Shown here: one piece after another, positions 26,601-35,136 of the stretch | Layout: every line of letters begins with the position of its first letter | Position numbering within the stretch: the first letter of the stretch is position 1 | From: Flavobacterium sp. Root901 | Lineage (GTDB): Bacteria > Bacteroidota > Bacteroidia > Flavobacteriales > Flavobacteriaceae | Length of the DNA stretch: 64,000 nt | Direction: 5' to 3' | NCBI RefSeq assembly: GCF_001429765.1 | Contig: NZ_LMJB01000009.1 | Coordinates: 357,128-421,127, forward strand | Translations under genes and position numbers: made by a program | Notes under the pieces: model-generated | The model's input: the letters and a program-made list of their open reading frames with translations, nothing else | Told to the model about the DNA's origin: nothing | The model's database searches: none

Positions 26601-26945
26601 GCTGATGGTACTCCAAACACAACAAGAACTGCTTACTCAACTGGTGGAGCTATTACAAACGCTTACTCAAACGGGCCAAGAAGTCAATATGTATATGATG
26701 CTGGTTTTATTAAATTAAGAGAGGTTAATATTACTTATACATTACCAACTTCATTAGTACAAAAAATCAAATTAGTGGATGCAAAAATCTCACTTATTGG
26801 ATCTAACTTATGGATAATTGACAAGAACCTTCCAGATGCTGATCCAGAAAGTGGTTTAGGATCTAACATTGGATCTGCAGGTTTATCTATCGGATCTCTT
26901 CCAACCACTAGAAACATTGGTTGCAACTTAACAATAAAATTCTAA
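23688..26945 (+). CDS. SusC/RagA-type TonB-dependent outer-membrane transporter
   Basis: 1085 aa. A signal peptide ending LSFAQ is followed by a carboxypeptidase-D-like domain (about 25-110, SGTVSDNAGMPLPGVSVIVK), a plug domain (about 115-260, with VIDGMPINN and LKGAAASALYG) and a large barrel ending in IKF. SusC proteins import ligands captured by their SusD partner, here encoded 3 bases downstream. The gene uses AAC, TAC, TTC and GGT-rich codons like the ribosomal genes, pointing to strong expression. No glycanase, sigma/anti-sigma pair or hybrid sensor lies nearby, so the substrate cannot be read from context. Confidence 0.93.
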   Translation: MKLKFNGFLVLLLVLVAQLSFAQERAVSGTVSDNAGMPLPGVSVIVKGTKSGTQTDFDGKYSIKASSSQILVFSYIGMKTQEIAATSSTVNVKLAGDAQELESVVVTTALGVKREKKSLGYATQEVKGGDLRNGTSSGNFLNELSGKVAGVNVRRNTNFGGSTSAISRGVKAINQSNEMLIVIDGMPINNGNNTNDGTVAQSRGAQGYDYGNNGMDINPEDIESVNVLKGAAASALYGYLAGNGVLMITTKKGKAKRGLGITVSSEVVTGVIDKSTFTKYQKSYGAGYGASFDTTQDINGDGVNDRVVYMGDDASVGAAFDPSLNVYQWDAFSAYPGNNNYGKTTPWTAAKNDPTSFFKNSLSLVNTISFEDGNDKTNVVFNYTNSKQTGVMPNSEINKNNFSLKLNHQFTDKLSLSTFANFSNQATVGRNMTGYSDNLVSGFRQWWQTNVDLKQLEQAYNASGGQNVTWNRTSVSNGFPAYWNNPYFDRYKNYQNDSRNRFVGYANLTYKIADWLSATAKISTDTYAELREERLAVGSVGKTFGINAFTETSGYQRYNGNFSEQNYDLLLNFKHNFGENFSLTGVLGGTVRRNYFNQITASTEGGLIVPGLYSLDNSVSGSPFPYERETKTGVNSYFASVSLGYLDQFFIDATSRRDAFSQLPEGDNSLFSNSISGSWVFTKAIDASWLTFGKLRGGYSESPLGTPTLALVDTYTKINSFNGQQQYSVNSTKNNPNLKPIKTETEEIGLEMQFLNRRVGFDVSLYKNTNDGEAIPVPYSTATGYSTRYVNAATIQNKGIEVQFNATPIKTNDFAWDITVNWSKNDNKVIALADGVENLLIGGSYPGGVTLNAVVGKPFGVLKGTDYTYTADGQKIVNPTTGRYVINTSTNNIIGDINPDWIGGIRNKFSYKSLSFSFLIDMKKGGDIFSTDQWYGVGTGLTDETAGLNDLGNPKRNSVATGGGIINPGVYADGTPNTTRTAYSTGGAITNAYSNGPRSQYVYDAGFIKLREVNITYTLPTSLVQKIKLVDAKISLIGSNLWIIDKNLPDADPESGLGSNIGSAGLSIGSLPTTRNIGCNLTIKF

Positions 26946-26948
26946 GCT

Positions 26949-28415
26949 ATGAAAAATAGACTGCTTATATTAATACCACTTTTATCCTTGTTTGCATCAT
27001 GTACTGATGATATTACAGGATTAAACACGGACACTAAACGTCCAACTTACACTCAGGCTGAGTACTTATTTACCAACGCAGAACATGCAATGGTAGATCA
27101 AGTAACAAGTACTTCTGTTAACTTTAACGTTTTCAGATTATTTGCTCAACAATGGACAGAAGTTCAATACCCACAAGAAAGTCAATATGATCTTACTGGT
27201 AGAACTATTCCTGATACACACTGGACTACATATTACCGTGATGTATTAAAAGATTATAAAGAAGCTAGACAAATTTTGGTTGATTCAAAAGCTACTTACA
27301 CTGGAGCTCCTGAAGGATTAATCGTTATTAACAATAAAATTGCTGTAATTGATATCTTAACTGCATATACTTATGGTATTTTAGTTGACACTTTTGGAGA
27401 TGTTCCGTACAGTGAAGCTTTAGATATTATCAATCACCCACTGCCAAAATACGACGATGCTCAAACAATTTACAGAGATCTTATCTCAAAATTAACAACA
27501 GCATCTAACTCTTTAGATTCAAGTGAAGATAGTTTTGGAGATGCTGATTTAGTTTACGGTGGAGATGTAGCAAAATGGGCTAAATTTGCTAATTCGTTAC
27601 GTTTAAGAATGGCAATCAATATGCATGATGTTGATGCTGCTTATGCTTCAACTCAAGCTATTGCTGCTGTTAATGATGGTATTATTACATCTAGTGCTGA
27701 TGGAACTTACATGAATTATGCTGCAACTCAGCCAAATGCTAACCCATTATACGTTGATTTAGTTGCTTCTGGCCGTAATGACTTTATTCCTGCAGATACA
27801 TTTGTAAATAAATTAAACGCTCTTAGTGACCCAAGAAGACCTCAATATTTTACTGAATACCCAGTTGGATCAGGATTATACAAAGGAGGAGTTTATGGAG
27901 CAATTAATACTTACGATGCATTCTCTCACTTAACTGAAACAATTAAAGAGCCAACATATCCTGGTGTATTATTCACTTATTCAGAAGTTGAATTTTTACT
28001 AGCTGAGGCTGTTGAAAGAGGTATTGCTGTTGGTGGTACTGCAGCATCTCACTACAATGCAGCTATTACAGCTTCTATGTTAGACTGGGGTGTAGCACCT
28101 GCTGCTATTGCAACTTATTTAGCAAGACCTGATGTAGCTTATGCTACTGCTACAGGAACTTGGAAGCAAAAAATTGGAGAACAATCATGGATCGCTTTAT
28201 TCAATAGAGGATTTGAAGCTTGGACTTCTTACAGAAGATTAGACTACCCTGCTTTACAAGTACCTGCTGTAACTTATGGTGATATCACTGAAGTTCCAAA
28301 ACGTTATTCTTATCCTAACAGAGAGCAAACGCTTAATGCTACTAGTTTAGCAGCAGCAGTTGCTAAACTAGGTAACAATAATGTTACTACTAAAATATTC
28401 TGGGATAAACAATAA
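26949..28415 (+). CDS. SusD/RagB-type surface lipoprotein
   Basis: 488 aa. The N-terminus MKNRLLILIPLLSLFASC has a lipobox with Cys18, so it is a lipoprotein, expected on the cell surface as the lid of the SusC channel. The fold is alpha-helical; segments KWAKFANSLRLRMAINMHD and FTYSEVEFLLAEAVERG are typical of the SusD/RagB nutrient-binding family. It is followed by a strong terminator and shares the optimised codon use of its SusC partner. Confidence 0.93.
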   Translation: MKNRLLILIPLLSLFASCTDDITGLNTDTKRPTYTQAEYLFTNAEHAMVDQVTSTSVNFNVFRLFAQQWTEVQYPQESQYDLTGRTIPDTHWTTYYRDVLKDYKEARQILVDSKATYTGAPEGLIVINNKIAVIDILTAYTYGILVDTFGDVPYSEALDIINHPLPKYDDAQTIYRDLISKLTTASNSLDSSEDSFGDADLVYGGDVAKWAKFANSLRLRMAINMHDVDAAYASTQAIAAVNDGIITSSADGTYMNYAATQPNANPLYVDLVASGRNDFIPADTFVNKLNALSDPRRPQYFTEYPVGSGLYKGGVYGAINTYDAFSHLTETIKEPTYPGVLFTYSEVEFLLAEAVERGIAVGGTAASHYNAAITASMLDWGVAPAAIATYLARPDVAYATATGTWKQKIGEQSWIALFNRGFEAWTSYRRLDYPALQVPAVTYGDITEVPKRYSYPNREQTLNATSLAAAVAKLGNNNVTTKIFWDKQ

Positions 28416-28438
28416 TTTTGTTCCAAATCAATACCAAA

Positions 28439-28470
28439 AACCATCCTGTTCATTCAGGGTGGTTTTTTTT
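28439..28470 (+). terminator. Intrinsic terminator after the SusC/SusD pair
   Basis: A 10-bp stem with one G-U pair (AACCATCCTG at 28439-28448, CAGGGTGGTT at 28455-28464) and a 6-base loop is followed by a run of T, 23 bases after the susD stop. Confidence 0.88.
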
Positions 28471-28487
28471 TATATAAACATTATACT

Positions 28488-28495
28488 TATATTTG
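28488..28495 (+). promoter_or_regulatory. -7 box of rlmB, close to the start codon
   Basis: TATATTTG fits TAnnTTTG perfectly and ends 4 bases before the ATG at 28500. If the transcript starts at the usual distance, it begins within a few bases of the ATG, so the mRNA may be leaderless. No TTTG lies at the right distance upstream. Confidence 0.45.
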
Positions 28496-28499
28496 CCCT

Positions 28500-29234
28500 A
28501 TGGAAAAAGAACATCAAATATTTGGCATTAGAGCCATTATAGAGGCAATACAAGCAGGACAGGAAGTCGATAAAGTATTTATACAAAAAGAGATTTCGGG
28601 AGAATTAATGAAAGACCTAATGAAGGTAATGAAACGTGCTAACATTAATTTTTCTTATGTACCTGTTGAAAAACTAAACCGATTAACGCCAAATAATCAC
28701 CAGGGTGCCGTTGCTACAATTTCACCAATTGGATTTATCGATATTGAACATTTAGTTGAATCCACTATTGAATCAGGGTCTAAACCATTATTTTTAATAT
28801 TAGATCAAATTTCAGACGCTCGAAATTTTGGAGCTATTATCAGAACTGCTGAATGCACAGGAGTCAACGGAATCATCATTCAAAAAGCAGGTTCAGCTCC
28901 GGTAAATGGAGATACTGTAAAAACATCTGCCGGTGCGGTTTTTAATGTTCCAATATGTAAAGTTGAACATATTAAAGATGCAATATTCTATTTACAAGGA
29001 TCTGGAATAAAAACTGTGGCTGCTACAGAAAAAACAGATCAAAATATTTACGATTTATCATTAAACGAACCATTAGCAATTATAATGGGATCTGAAGACA
29101 GGGGTATCAATCCTTCTGTACTTAAAATCGTTGATGAAAAAGCAAAATTACCAATGTTTGGCTCAATTGGATCGCTTAATGTGTCTGTGGCCTGTGGTGC
29201 ATTTTTATATGAAACTGTACGTCAGAGAAGTTAA
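28500..29234 (+). CDS. rlmB: 23S rRNA 2'-O-ribose methyltransferase, RlmB/TrmH family
   Basis: 244 aa. SpoU-family enzymes use SAM through a trefoil knot; RlmB methylates G2251 of 23S rRNA. An N-terminal L30e-like substrate domain (about 1-75, IFGIRAIIEAI) precedes the SPOUT domain with the three motifs LDQISDARNFGAIIRTAE (about 100-117), IMGSEDRGI (about 197-205) and PMFGSIGSLNVSVACGAF (about 219-236). The target nucleotide is inferred from family. Confidence 0.9.
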   Translation: MEKEHQIFGIRAIIEAIQAGQEVDKVFIQKEISGELMKDLMKVMKRANINFSYVPVEKLNRLTPNNHQGAVATISPIGFIDIEHLVESTIESGSKPLFLILDQISDARNFGAIIRTAECTGVNGIIIQKAGSAPVNGDTVKTSAGAVFNVPICKVEHIKDAIFYLQGSGIKTVAATEKTDQNIYDLSLNEPLAIIMGSEDRGINPSVLKIVDEKAKLPMFGSIGSLNVSVACGAFLYETVRQRS

Positions 29235-29275
29235 GTAATACAAGAATTAGGAATGACAAATAAATAGTAAATTTT

Positions 29276-30073
29276 ATGTCTTCACAACCTAATCATTTCT
29301 TACTAAAAAAAATAAGTCCAATACTTATAACAATTATTTTTGCAAGTATTGGTTATGGCCAAACCATACACTATAATCAATTTTGGGGTGAAGTTCAATT
29401 TAACAGAACTATAAACGAAAAATGGTCTGCAGAATTAAACATCGGAACGAGTTACAGCAGTACAAAATCCTCACCAAATATATTCGAACAAAACACTCAA
29501 CGGTTTTTTAGAGGCTGGGGACATTATTATTTGTCACCACGATGGAAACTGTCAACTTCTATTGGTTATTTTGACAATAAAGATGTACCTGAAATAGGTC
29601 AGTTTGCTTCACCAGAATGGAGATATGCCTTACAGGGAATCTATTACTTTCATAAAGCCGGTTACACATTAAGTACAAGAATGCGGGCTGAACTTCGGCA
29701 CATGAAAAACGAAGATGATACTCATGAAAATGTAATACGTTATCGGCAGCAGATAAAATACATACAACCTGTAAACAGTAAAATCCTGCGTTCCGGAGTA
29801 ATTTATGTACTGGCTTCTGACGAACTTTTCTTTAAATCAGGAACTAAAGTTACAGGTCTTAGTTTTTTTGACAGGAACAGATTAAATATTGGTGCCGGAT
29901 ATTTATTTACCGATGATATTCAAGTTGAATTAGTCTATGCGAATGATTTCCTTCCCAGAGACAATGCAGACCAAATTGTCAATGCTGCTTCGCTAACGCT
30001 TAAATTTAATAATCTTTTTAAAAACATACATAAAAAGTTATTGGATAAAGCTGAAGCTCTTAATGAAGATTAA
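29276..30073 (+). CDS. DUF2490 outer-membrane protein
   Basis: 265 aa. A short N-terminal stretch is followed by a hydrophobic signal segment (about 11-28, ending GYGQ). The mature part alternates beta-strands with aromatic girdles (FWGEVQFNRTINEKWSAELN) and carries the motif FFDRNRLNIGAGY (about 200-212) that I associate with DUF2490 proteins, probable small outer-membrane barrels of unknown function. It meets the next, convergent gene with only one base between the stop codons. Confidence 0.75.
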   Translation: MSSQPNHFLLKKISPILITIIFASIGYGQTIHYNQFWGEVQFNRTINEKWSAELNIGTSYSSTKSSPNIFEQNTQRFFRGWGHYYLSPRWKLSTSIGYFDNKDVPEIGQFASPEWRYALQGIYYFHKAGYTLSTRMRAELRHMKNEDDTHENVIRYRQQIKYIQPVNSKILRSGVIYVLASDELFFKSGTKVTGLSFFDRNRLNIGAGYLFTDDIQVELVYANDFLPRDNADQIVNAASLTLKFNNLFKNIHKKLLDKAEALNED

Positions 30074-30074
30074 G

Positions 30075-30569
30075 TTACTTTTCTTTCTTCAAAAAACACG
30101 CCAGCTGTTTTAAGATTTCGTCTTTGTGCAATTTAAAATTATAATCACGAACAAACTCTGTTCCTTTCATATTGATTGATGCGACTACAGCTTCAAACTT
30201 AGAAAAAGCATCAATATCTTTATTATCTATCAAATAAAGAACCTGCATTATAGAATCGTTTTGAATATATTGAGTATCATAATGCGTTAATTTATACTTT
30301 TCATTATTAGCTAAGCGTATAATTAAATCGTCAGTTATGTTTTTTCCGGTTTTTTTTTCCGGGAAAGGAGTCGGCTGCAAAGCCACAAAATAATTTTCTT
30401 TATCAGTAACGATATTAATTTTTAGTGATTTCGACTTGGTTGTATAAAATACTGCCGGATCGAAATAATATACCATTGAACCATCTGCAAGAACTTTATT
30501 CTTTACATTGCATTGGGCAAAAGACTCAATTGAAGTCAAAACCAAAATTGTCAAAAAAAGCTTTTTCAT
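30075..30569 (-). CDS. Secreted hypothetical protein
   Basis: 164 aa from the ATG at 30569, chosen over an upstream one at 30596 because a signal peptide (MKKLFLTILVLTSIESFAQ) begins there. I do not recognise the mature protein. It has a central beta-rich part (SKSLKINIVTDKENYFVAL), ends in a lysine-rich tail, and has few cysteines. It converges on the DUF2490 gene, and its downstream end overlaps nothing. Function unknown. Confidence 0.7.
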   Translation of the reverse strand: MKKLFLTILVLTSIESFAQCNVKNKVLADGSMVYYFDPAVFYTTKSKSLKINIVTDKENYFVALQPTPFPEKKTGKNITDDLIIRLANNEKYKLTHYDTQYIQNDSIMQVLYLIDNKDIDAFSKFEAVVASINMKGTEFVRDYNFKLHKDEILKQLACFLKKEK

Positions 30570-30629
30570 TATACAATTTGTAAATGGTTGTAACAAAATT
30601 AATCATTTTCTTTAAATGCTTTTAAACAA

Positions 30630-31442
30630 TCAAAATTTATCTCCTGATTCTGATTTAGTTACAATATAATTTACCTCTATAGTAGAATTAAAATATGATT
30701 CGGGATTATTATTTTCGTTTTCCTCTTCCGTTTCTGTATTAACAAAATTGCCATTTTCATCAAAATGTTTCATAAAAGCATCTTGTTGAGGATCAAAATC
30801 TGGTTTTTGCCAATCGTAAAGTATTGGTTTTGAATATTCAGGTGTTTTATAATAGAGCGAAAGACCAAATCCTGTAATAAATCCGGCCAAATGTCCTTCC
30901 CATGAAATTGCCGCATCAACATCTGGAAATATATACCAGATCATTCCGCCATAAAGCAAAATAACAGATAATGAAAGCGCAACTAAACGATAATATTTAG
31001 TTTGAATTCCTTTAAAAAAAATAAAACTTACCAGAACATAAATTAATCCACTCGCTCCAATATGAAAATTTGAACGTCCTATAATCCATGTTATTAATCC
31101 TGAAAACAAAATTCCATAACAAATAACTGCTAGTGACTGTTTTGGATAAAAAAACTGTAAAGCTGCCAATAATACAAATAACGGAATTGAATTATTATAT
31201 AAATGCTCTAAGTTTTCATGAATAAACGGACTGAATAAAACTCCTTGTAAACCTGAAAAATCCCGCGGATAAATTCCATGCTGATAAAAATCAAAATCAA
31301 ACCGAATCTGCATCCAATAAATAATCCATAATAAAAGCACAAAAAATGCCGGCAGTCCAATAATAGCATTTGAAAATTTAAAGTGATTATCATTCATATT
31401 ATTCGATTCTAATTTATGTTTTGACATCAAAAAACTATCCAA
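30630..31442 (-). CDS. Rhomboid-family intramembrane serine protease
   Basis: 270 aa with about six hydrophobic segments. Catalytic Ser131 in IGASG and His184 in WEGHLAG form the rhomboid dyad, and HENLEHLYNNS (about 75-85) matches the conserved His/Asn loop that stabilises the oxyanion. These proteases cut membrane proteins within the bilayer. The C-terminal roughly 55 residues are soluble and rich in Glu and Asn. The start is uncertain; Met6 or Met16 would also serve. Confidence 0.88.
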   Translation of the reverse strand: MDSFLMSKHKLESNNMNDNHFKFSNAIIGLPAFFVLLLWIIYWMQIRFDFDFYQHGIYPRDFSGLQGVLFSPFIHENLEHLYNNSIPLFVLLAALQFFYPKQSLAVICYGILFSGLITWIIGRSNFHIGASGLIYVLVSFIFFKGIQTKYYRLVALSLSVILLYGGMIWYIFPDVDAAISWEGHLAGFITGFGLSLYYKTPEYSKPILYDWQKPDFDPQQDAFMKHFDENGNFVNTETEEENENNNPESYFNSTIEVNYIVTKSESGDKF

Positions 31443-31557
31443 ATAAAATTTACTGATAATTTGTCAGCTTAAGATTTATATGTTAAATGTTTCCGAATGA
31501 ATAAGTATATAGTTTTACTGAAGGTAAAATTAAATCTGAAAATAGTAATTTTACAAA

Positions 31558-32835
31558 ATGGAAGCACCTTTAGCAGAGCGTATTCGCCCACAGAAATTAG
31601 AAGATTATGTAAGTCAAAGTCATTTGGTTGGACCAAATGGTTCGCTGACGCAGCAAATTTCGAGAGGAATAATACCTTCGTTGATTTTCTGGGGACCTCC
31701 CGGAACCGGAAAAACAACTTTGGCACAAATTATTGCGCAGGAATCAAAACGTCCTTTTTATATTTTAAGTGCAATTAATTCCGGAGTTAAAGATATTCGG
31801 GATGTTATTGATAAAGCGAAACAAAGCGGAGGCTTATTTACAGCCAAAAATCCTATCTTATTTATAGATGAGATTCATCGATTTAGTAAATCGCAGCAGG
31901 ATTCCCTTTTGGCCGCTGTCGAAAAAGGATGGATTACACTTATTGGCGCAACAACAGAAAACCCAAGTTTTGAGGTTATTCCCGCATTATTATCGCGCTG
32001 TCAGGTTTATATATTAAATGCTTTTTCAAAAGACGATTTAGAAGCCTTATTACATCGTGCCATGAAAATTGATGTCGAATTGGCATCTAAAAATATAACT
32101 TTAAAAGAAACAGAAGCCCTGCTCCGTCTTTCTGGCGGCGATGGCAGAAAGTTGTTGAATATTTTTGAACTTGTTGTAAATGCTTCTCCAAATGACGAAG
32201 TAATTATTACCAATGACCGGGTCCTTAAACTTGTACAACAAAATACAGTTTTATACGATAAAACAGGCGAACAGCACTATGATATTGTTTCGGCATTTAT
32301 TAAATCAATAAGAGGAAGCGACCCAAATGGTGCAGTTTATTGGCTTGCCAGAATGATTGAAGGTGGAGAAGATGTAAAATTTATCGCCAGAAGAATGTTG
32401 ATTTTATCCAGTGAAGATATAGGAAATGCCAATCCAACTGCATTTATTATGGCAAATAATACCTTTCAGGCCGTATCTACAATTGGTTATCCTGAAAGTC
32501 GTATCATTTTAAGTCAGTGCGCCATTTATTTAGCAACATCCCCAAAAAGCAATGCTTCCTATATGGCTATTGGAAATGCACAGCAGCTGGTAAAACAAAC
32601 CGGAGATTTACCCGTTCCAATTCATTTGCGAAATGCTCCAACGAAGTTGATGAAAGAATTAGGCTATGGAGAAGATTATAAATACTCTCATGACTATGCC
32701 AATAATTTTGCAGAACAAGAATTTTTACCAGATGCTATAAAAGAAACGGTTCTTTACAATCCGGGAAGCAATTCGAGAGAGAACAGCAACCGCGAATTTT
32801 TAAAGAACCGCTGGAAAGATAAATATGGTTATTAA
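31558..32835 (+). CDS. rarA: Replication-associated recombination protein A (AAA+ ATPase)
   Basis: 425 aa. RarA/MgsA acts at stalled replication forks with SSB and RecA. Walker A GPPGTGKTT (about 42-50), Walker B LFIDEIHRFSKSQQD (about 100-114), sensor GATTENPSF and an arginine-finger region ALLSRCQV are visible, followed by the C-terminal tetramerisation domain (RGSDPNGAVYWLARMIEGGE). It is divergent from the rhomboid gene. Confidence 0.95.
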   Translation: MEAPLAERIRPQKLEDYVSQSHLVGPNGSLTQQISRGIIPSLIFWGPPGTGKTTLAQIIAQESKRPFYILSAINSGVKDIRDVIDKAKQSGGLFTAKNPILFIDEIHRFSKSQQDSLLAAVEKGWITLIGATTENPSFEVIPALLSRCQVYILNAFSKDDLEALLHRAMKIDVELASKNITLKETEALLRLSGGDGRKLLNIFELVVNASPNDEVIITNDRVLKLVQQNTVLYDKTGEQHYDIVSAFIKSIRGSDPNGAVYWLARMIEGGEDVKFIARRMLILSSEDIGNANPTAFIMANNTFQAVSTIGYPESRIILSQCAIYLATSPKSNASYMAIGNAQQLVKQTGDLPVPIHLRNAPTKLMKELGYGEDYKYSHDYANNFAEQEFLPDAIKETVLYNPGSNSRENSNREFLKNRWKDKYGY

Positions 32836-32847
32836 ACCTTATTTTAT

Positions 32848-33600
32848 TTAAAATTTTACAGAAATTTTTTCAGAAACCAATTTGTCATTTTGATAATATT
32901 CAAAATACCATTGATTGTCCTTTGCATTTAAAGAACCTTGTATTCCATCTTTAATTGCTATAAAAGAATCCGCACGCGAAGTTTTAAGCAGCTTCATTAC
33001 CACTTTTGGTGTTTTATCAATTAATTGAAAACCATTTTCTGTTGGCTGTGCGTATAATAAATTCGGATCTGAAAGATTTACATTGACAGCTGGTTTTTCT
33101 TCAACTGGAGTATTTGCAGCTACAGTTACAGCAGCCGCAGCAGGTTGTACTTGTACTGCATTTGAAGAAGAAACAGATTTTCCGCTGTATTGATAATGCA
33201 AACCAATTACAGATGTAAATGCATTTTCAAGACTTTCTTTATAGGCAACTTCATATTCTTTTTCTCTGCTTTTTCCGGTTTCAGATGTGTAAATTACTTT
33301 TCCATAACAATCTTTAAACTCAATAAAAAGTTTAGTTACCAAAAAGGCATTGTCCTTTTTTACATCAATATACAAAAGTTCACATCTGTCGAATCCAGCC
33401 GGGATCTGTTCATTGGTATAAAACGCCTGAAATCCTGCTTTGAGTAAATTTGACTTTGTTAATGTAGCTAATCTGTACTGATTTTCAGTTTTAAGAAAGT
33501 CATATTTTAATGGAATTATAACAGCTTTGTAATCATTAACAGATTGCGAAAATCCAATTAAAGAGCAAAGAAACAGAGCTAATAAAGCTTTTATTTTCAT
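32848..33600 (-). CDS. Secreted hypothetical protein of flavobacterial type
   Basis: 250 aa with a signal peptide (MKIKALLALFLCSLIGFSQS). I do not recognise a named domain. Residues 20-130 look like a compact alpha/beta unit (NDYKAVIIPLKYDFL), then comes an Ala/Val/Pro-rich linker (about 148-172) and a C-terminal segment that ends in strands (NQWYFEYYQNDKLVSEKISV). It precedes no partner gene; the yjjG stop lies 2 bases upstream of its start in the same direction, so the two may be co-transcribed. Confidence 0.7.
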   Translation of the reverse strand: MKIKALLALFLCSLIGFSQSVNDYKAVIIPLKYDFLKTENQYRLATLTKSNLLKAGFQAFYTNEQIPAGFDRCELLYIDVKKDNAFLVTKLFIEFKDCYGKVIYTSETGKSREKEYEVAYKESLENAFTSVIGLHYQYSGKSVSSSNAVQVQPAAAAVTVAANTPVEEKPAVNVNLSDPNLLYAQPTENGFQLIDKTPKVVMKLLKTSRADSFIAIKDGIQGSLNAKDNQWYFEYYQNDKLVSEKISVKF

Positions 33601-33602
33601 AA

Positions 33603-34289
33603 TTATAAATATTTTTTTAGTTCTAGTAAATGGTTAATTTGTTTAAAATTCTTAGGTACTTCAACATTTCTTACGTTAAAAAAAATGGCATCTAGTCCAG
33701 CATTTAAAGCTCCATGAACATCTGCATCAAGATCGTCGCCAATCATAATACTATTTTGTTTTGATGCCTGAGCCAAATTGACAGCATAATCAAAGATAAT
33801 ACTATTTGGCTTTTTAACTCCCGCTAATTCAGAATTTGTAATTGTGCTGAAATAACCTCCAAGTGAAGCATTATTGATTTTTTTAGTCTGAACACTCGCA
33901 AAACCGTTTGTAATAATATGGAGTTTATATTTTGGTTTTAAATATTCTAAAACTTCAATTGCACCATCAAACAAATAATTATTATCGGTTAGAAACTCAA
34001 TATAATCATTGGCAATCTGATCTATATTTTCATCTGAAATAACATAATTCAAAGCATCAAAAGAAAATTTTAATCTATTGTATCGCAATTCCTGATGTGT
34101 AATCTGGTCATTTTGGTACAAGCGCCAGCATTCCTGATTTATTGGAACATATTTCTCAATAAAATCTTCAATTCTTATATGACCAAAATTATTTTTAAAA
34201 ATACGATCAAAAGCCATTTCAGAGTTCTTGTCAAAATCCCAAAGAGTATGATCTAAATCAAAAAAAATGTCTGTAATATTAGTGTTCAT
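33603..34289 (-). CDS. YjjG-family noncanonical pyrimidine nucleotidase (HAD)
   Basis: 228 aa. HAD motif I FFDLDHTLW gives the nucleophile Asp11 and acid Asp13; motif II ITNG (about 116-119), motif III Lys (KKPNSIIFD) and motif IV GDDLDADV are present. The helical cap and overall match to YjjG suggest hydrolysis of (d)UMP, TMP or damaged pyrimidine nucleotides. It sits 3 bases after radC and 2 before the next gene, in one apparent transcript. Confidence 0.85.
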   Translation of the reverse strand: MNTNITDIFFDLDHTLWDFDKNSEMAFDRIFKNNFGHIRIEDFIEKYVPINQECWRLYQNDQITHQELRYNRLKFSFDALNYVISDENIDQIANDYIEFLTDNNYLFDGAIEVLEYLKPKYKLHIITNGFASVQTKKINNASLGGYFSTITNSELAGVKKPNSIIFDYAVNLAQASKQNSIMIGDDLDADVHGALNAGLDAIFFNVRNVEVPKNFKQINHLLELKKYL

Positions 34290-34292
34290 AAA

Positions 34293-34982
34293 TTAAAAAA
34301 TTCCTTCATCTACAAAACTATAATATTTTGTTTCAGTTATTATCAAATGATCCAAAACTTTAACATCTAGTATCTCCCCTGCTGTTTTCATTTTCTTTGT
34401 AATTTGCATATCGGCATCGCTGGGATTTAGATTTCCCGAAGGATGATTATGACACAAAATCAATCCTGTAGCACCGTTTTCTAATGCCAGTTTAAAAACT
34501 AACCTGACATCGACCACAGTTCCTGTTATACCTCCTTTGCTCAATTGCGATTTAGAAATAACCTTATTTGAATTATTAAGAAAAAGCACCCAAAATTCTT
34601 CATGGGGAAGTTCACCAATAATTGGCTGCATTATTTCAAATATCCCTTTACTTGAAGTTATTTTTTTAAATTTCAATGCATCCTCACTTCTTTGTCTTCT
34701 TCCTAATTCTAATGCAGAAACGATAGAAATGGCCTTCGCCTCACCTATTCCCTTAAATTGTGTTAATTGAGCAATAGACATTTTTCCTAAAACATTTAGA
34801 TTTCCTGCATTCAGCAAGATGCGTTTGCTTAAATCTACAGCCGATTCATTTCGGCTTCCCGATCCTATTAAAATAGCAACTAATTCTGCATTACTTAAAG
34901 ATTCTTTTCCTTTTAACAGGAGTTTTTCACGCGGACGGTCATCTTCAGACCAGGTAGTAATAGGAAAATAAGTGTTTTCCAT
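34293..34982 (-). CDS. radC: RadC family JAB-domain protein
   Basis: 229 aa. An N-terminal helix-hairpin-helix part (about 25-95, IAQLTQFKGIGEAKAISIVS) precedes an MPN/JAB domain with the metal motif His178, His180 and Asp191 (CHNHPSGNLNPSDAD). The historical link to DNA repair has not held up, so the molecular role is unsettled. The first gene of a short minus-strand group with yjjG. Confidence 0.9.
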   Translation of the reverse strand: MENTYFPITTWSEDDRPREKLLLKGKESLSNAELVAILIGSGSRNESAVDLSKRILLNAGNLNVLGKMSIAQLTQFKGIGEAKAISIVSALELGRRQRSEDALKFKKITSSKGIFEIMQPIIGELPHEEFWVLFLNNSNKVISKSQLSKGGITGTVVDVRLVFKLALENGATGLILCHNHPSGNLNPSDADMQITKKMKTAGEILDVKVLDHLIITETKYYSFVDEGIF

Positions 34983-35080
34983 TTAATTTATATTTATGAT
35001 TATCAAGTATATTTTAAAAAACATTTTCGGCGAATATATCAAATATATAAGAAAAATCATTCAAATAAATTTGTGTAAAT

Positions 35081-35110
35081 AAAAATGCCAATTACAATAA
35101 GCAATTGGCA
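35081..35110 (-). terminator. Intrinsic terminator after mpl
   Basis: An 8-bp perfect stem (TGCCAATT at 35086-35093, AATTGGCA at 35103-35110) with a 9-base loop is followed on the minus strand by T residues (A run 35081-35085), 27 bases past the mpl stop. Confidence 0.75.
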
Positions 35111-35136
35111 CATTATCAAATTTCTAGTTTGATTAA

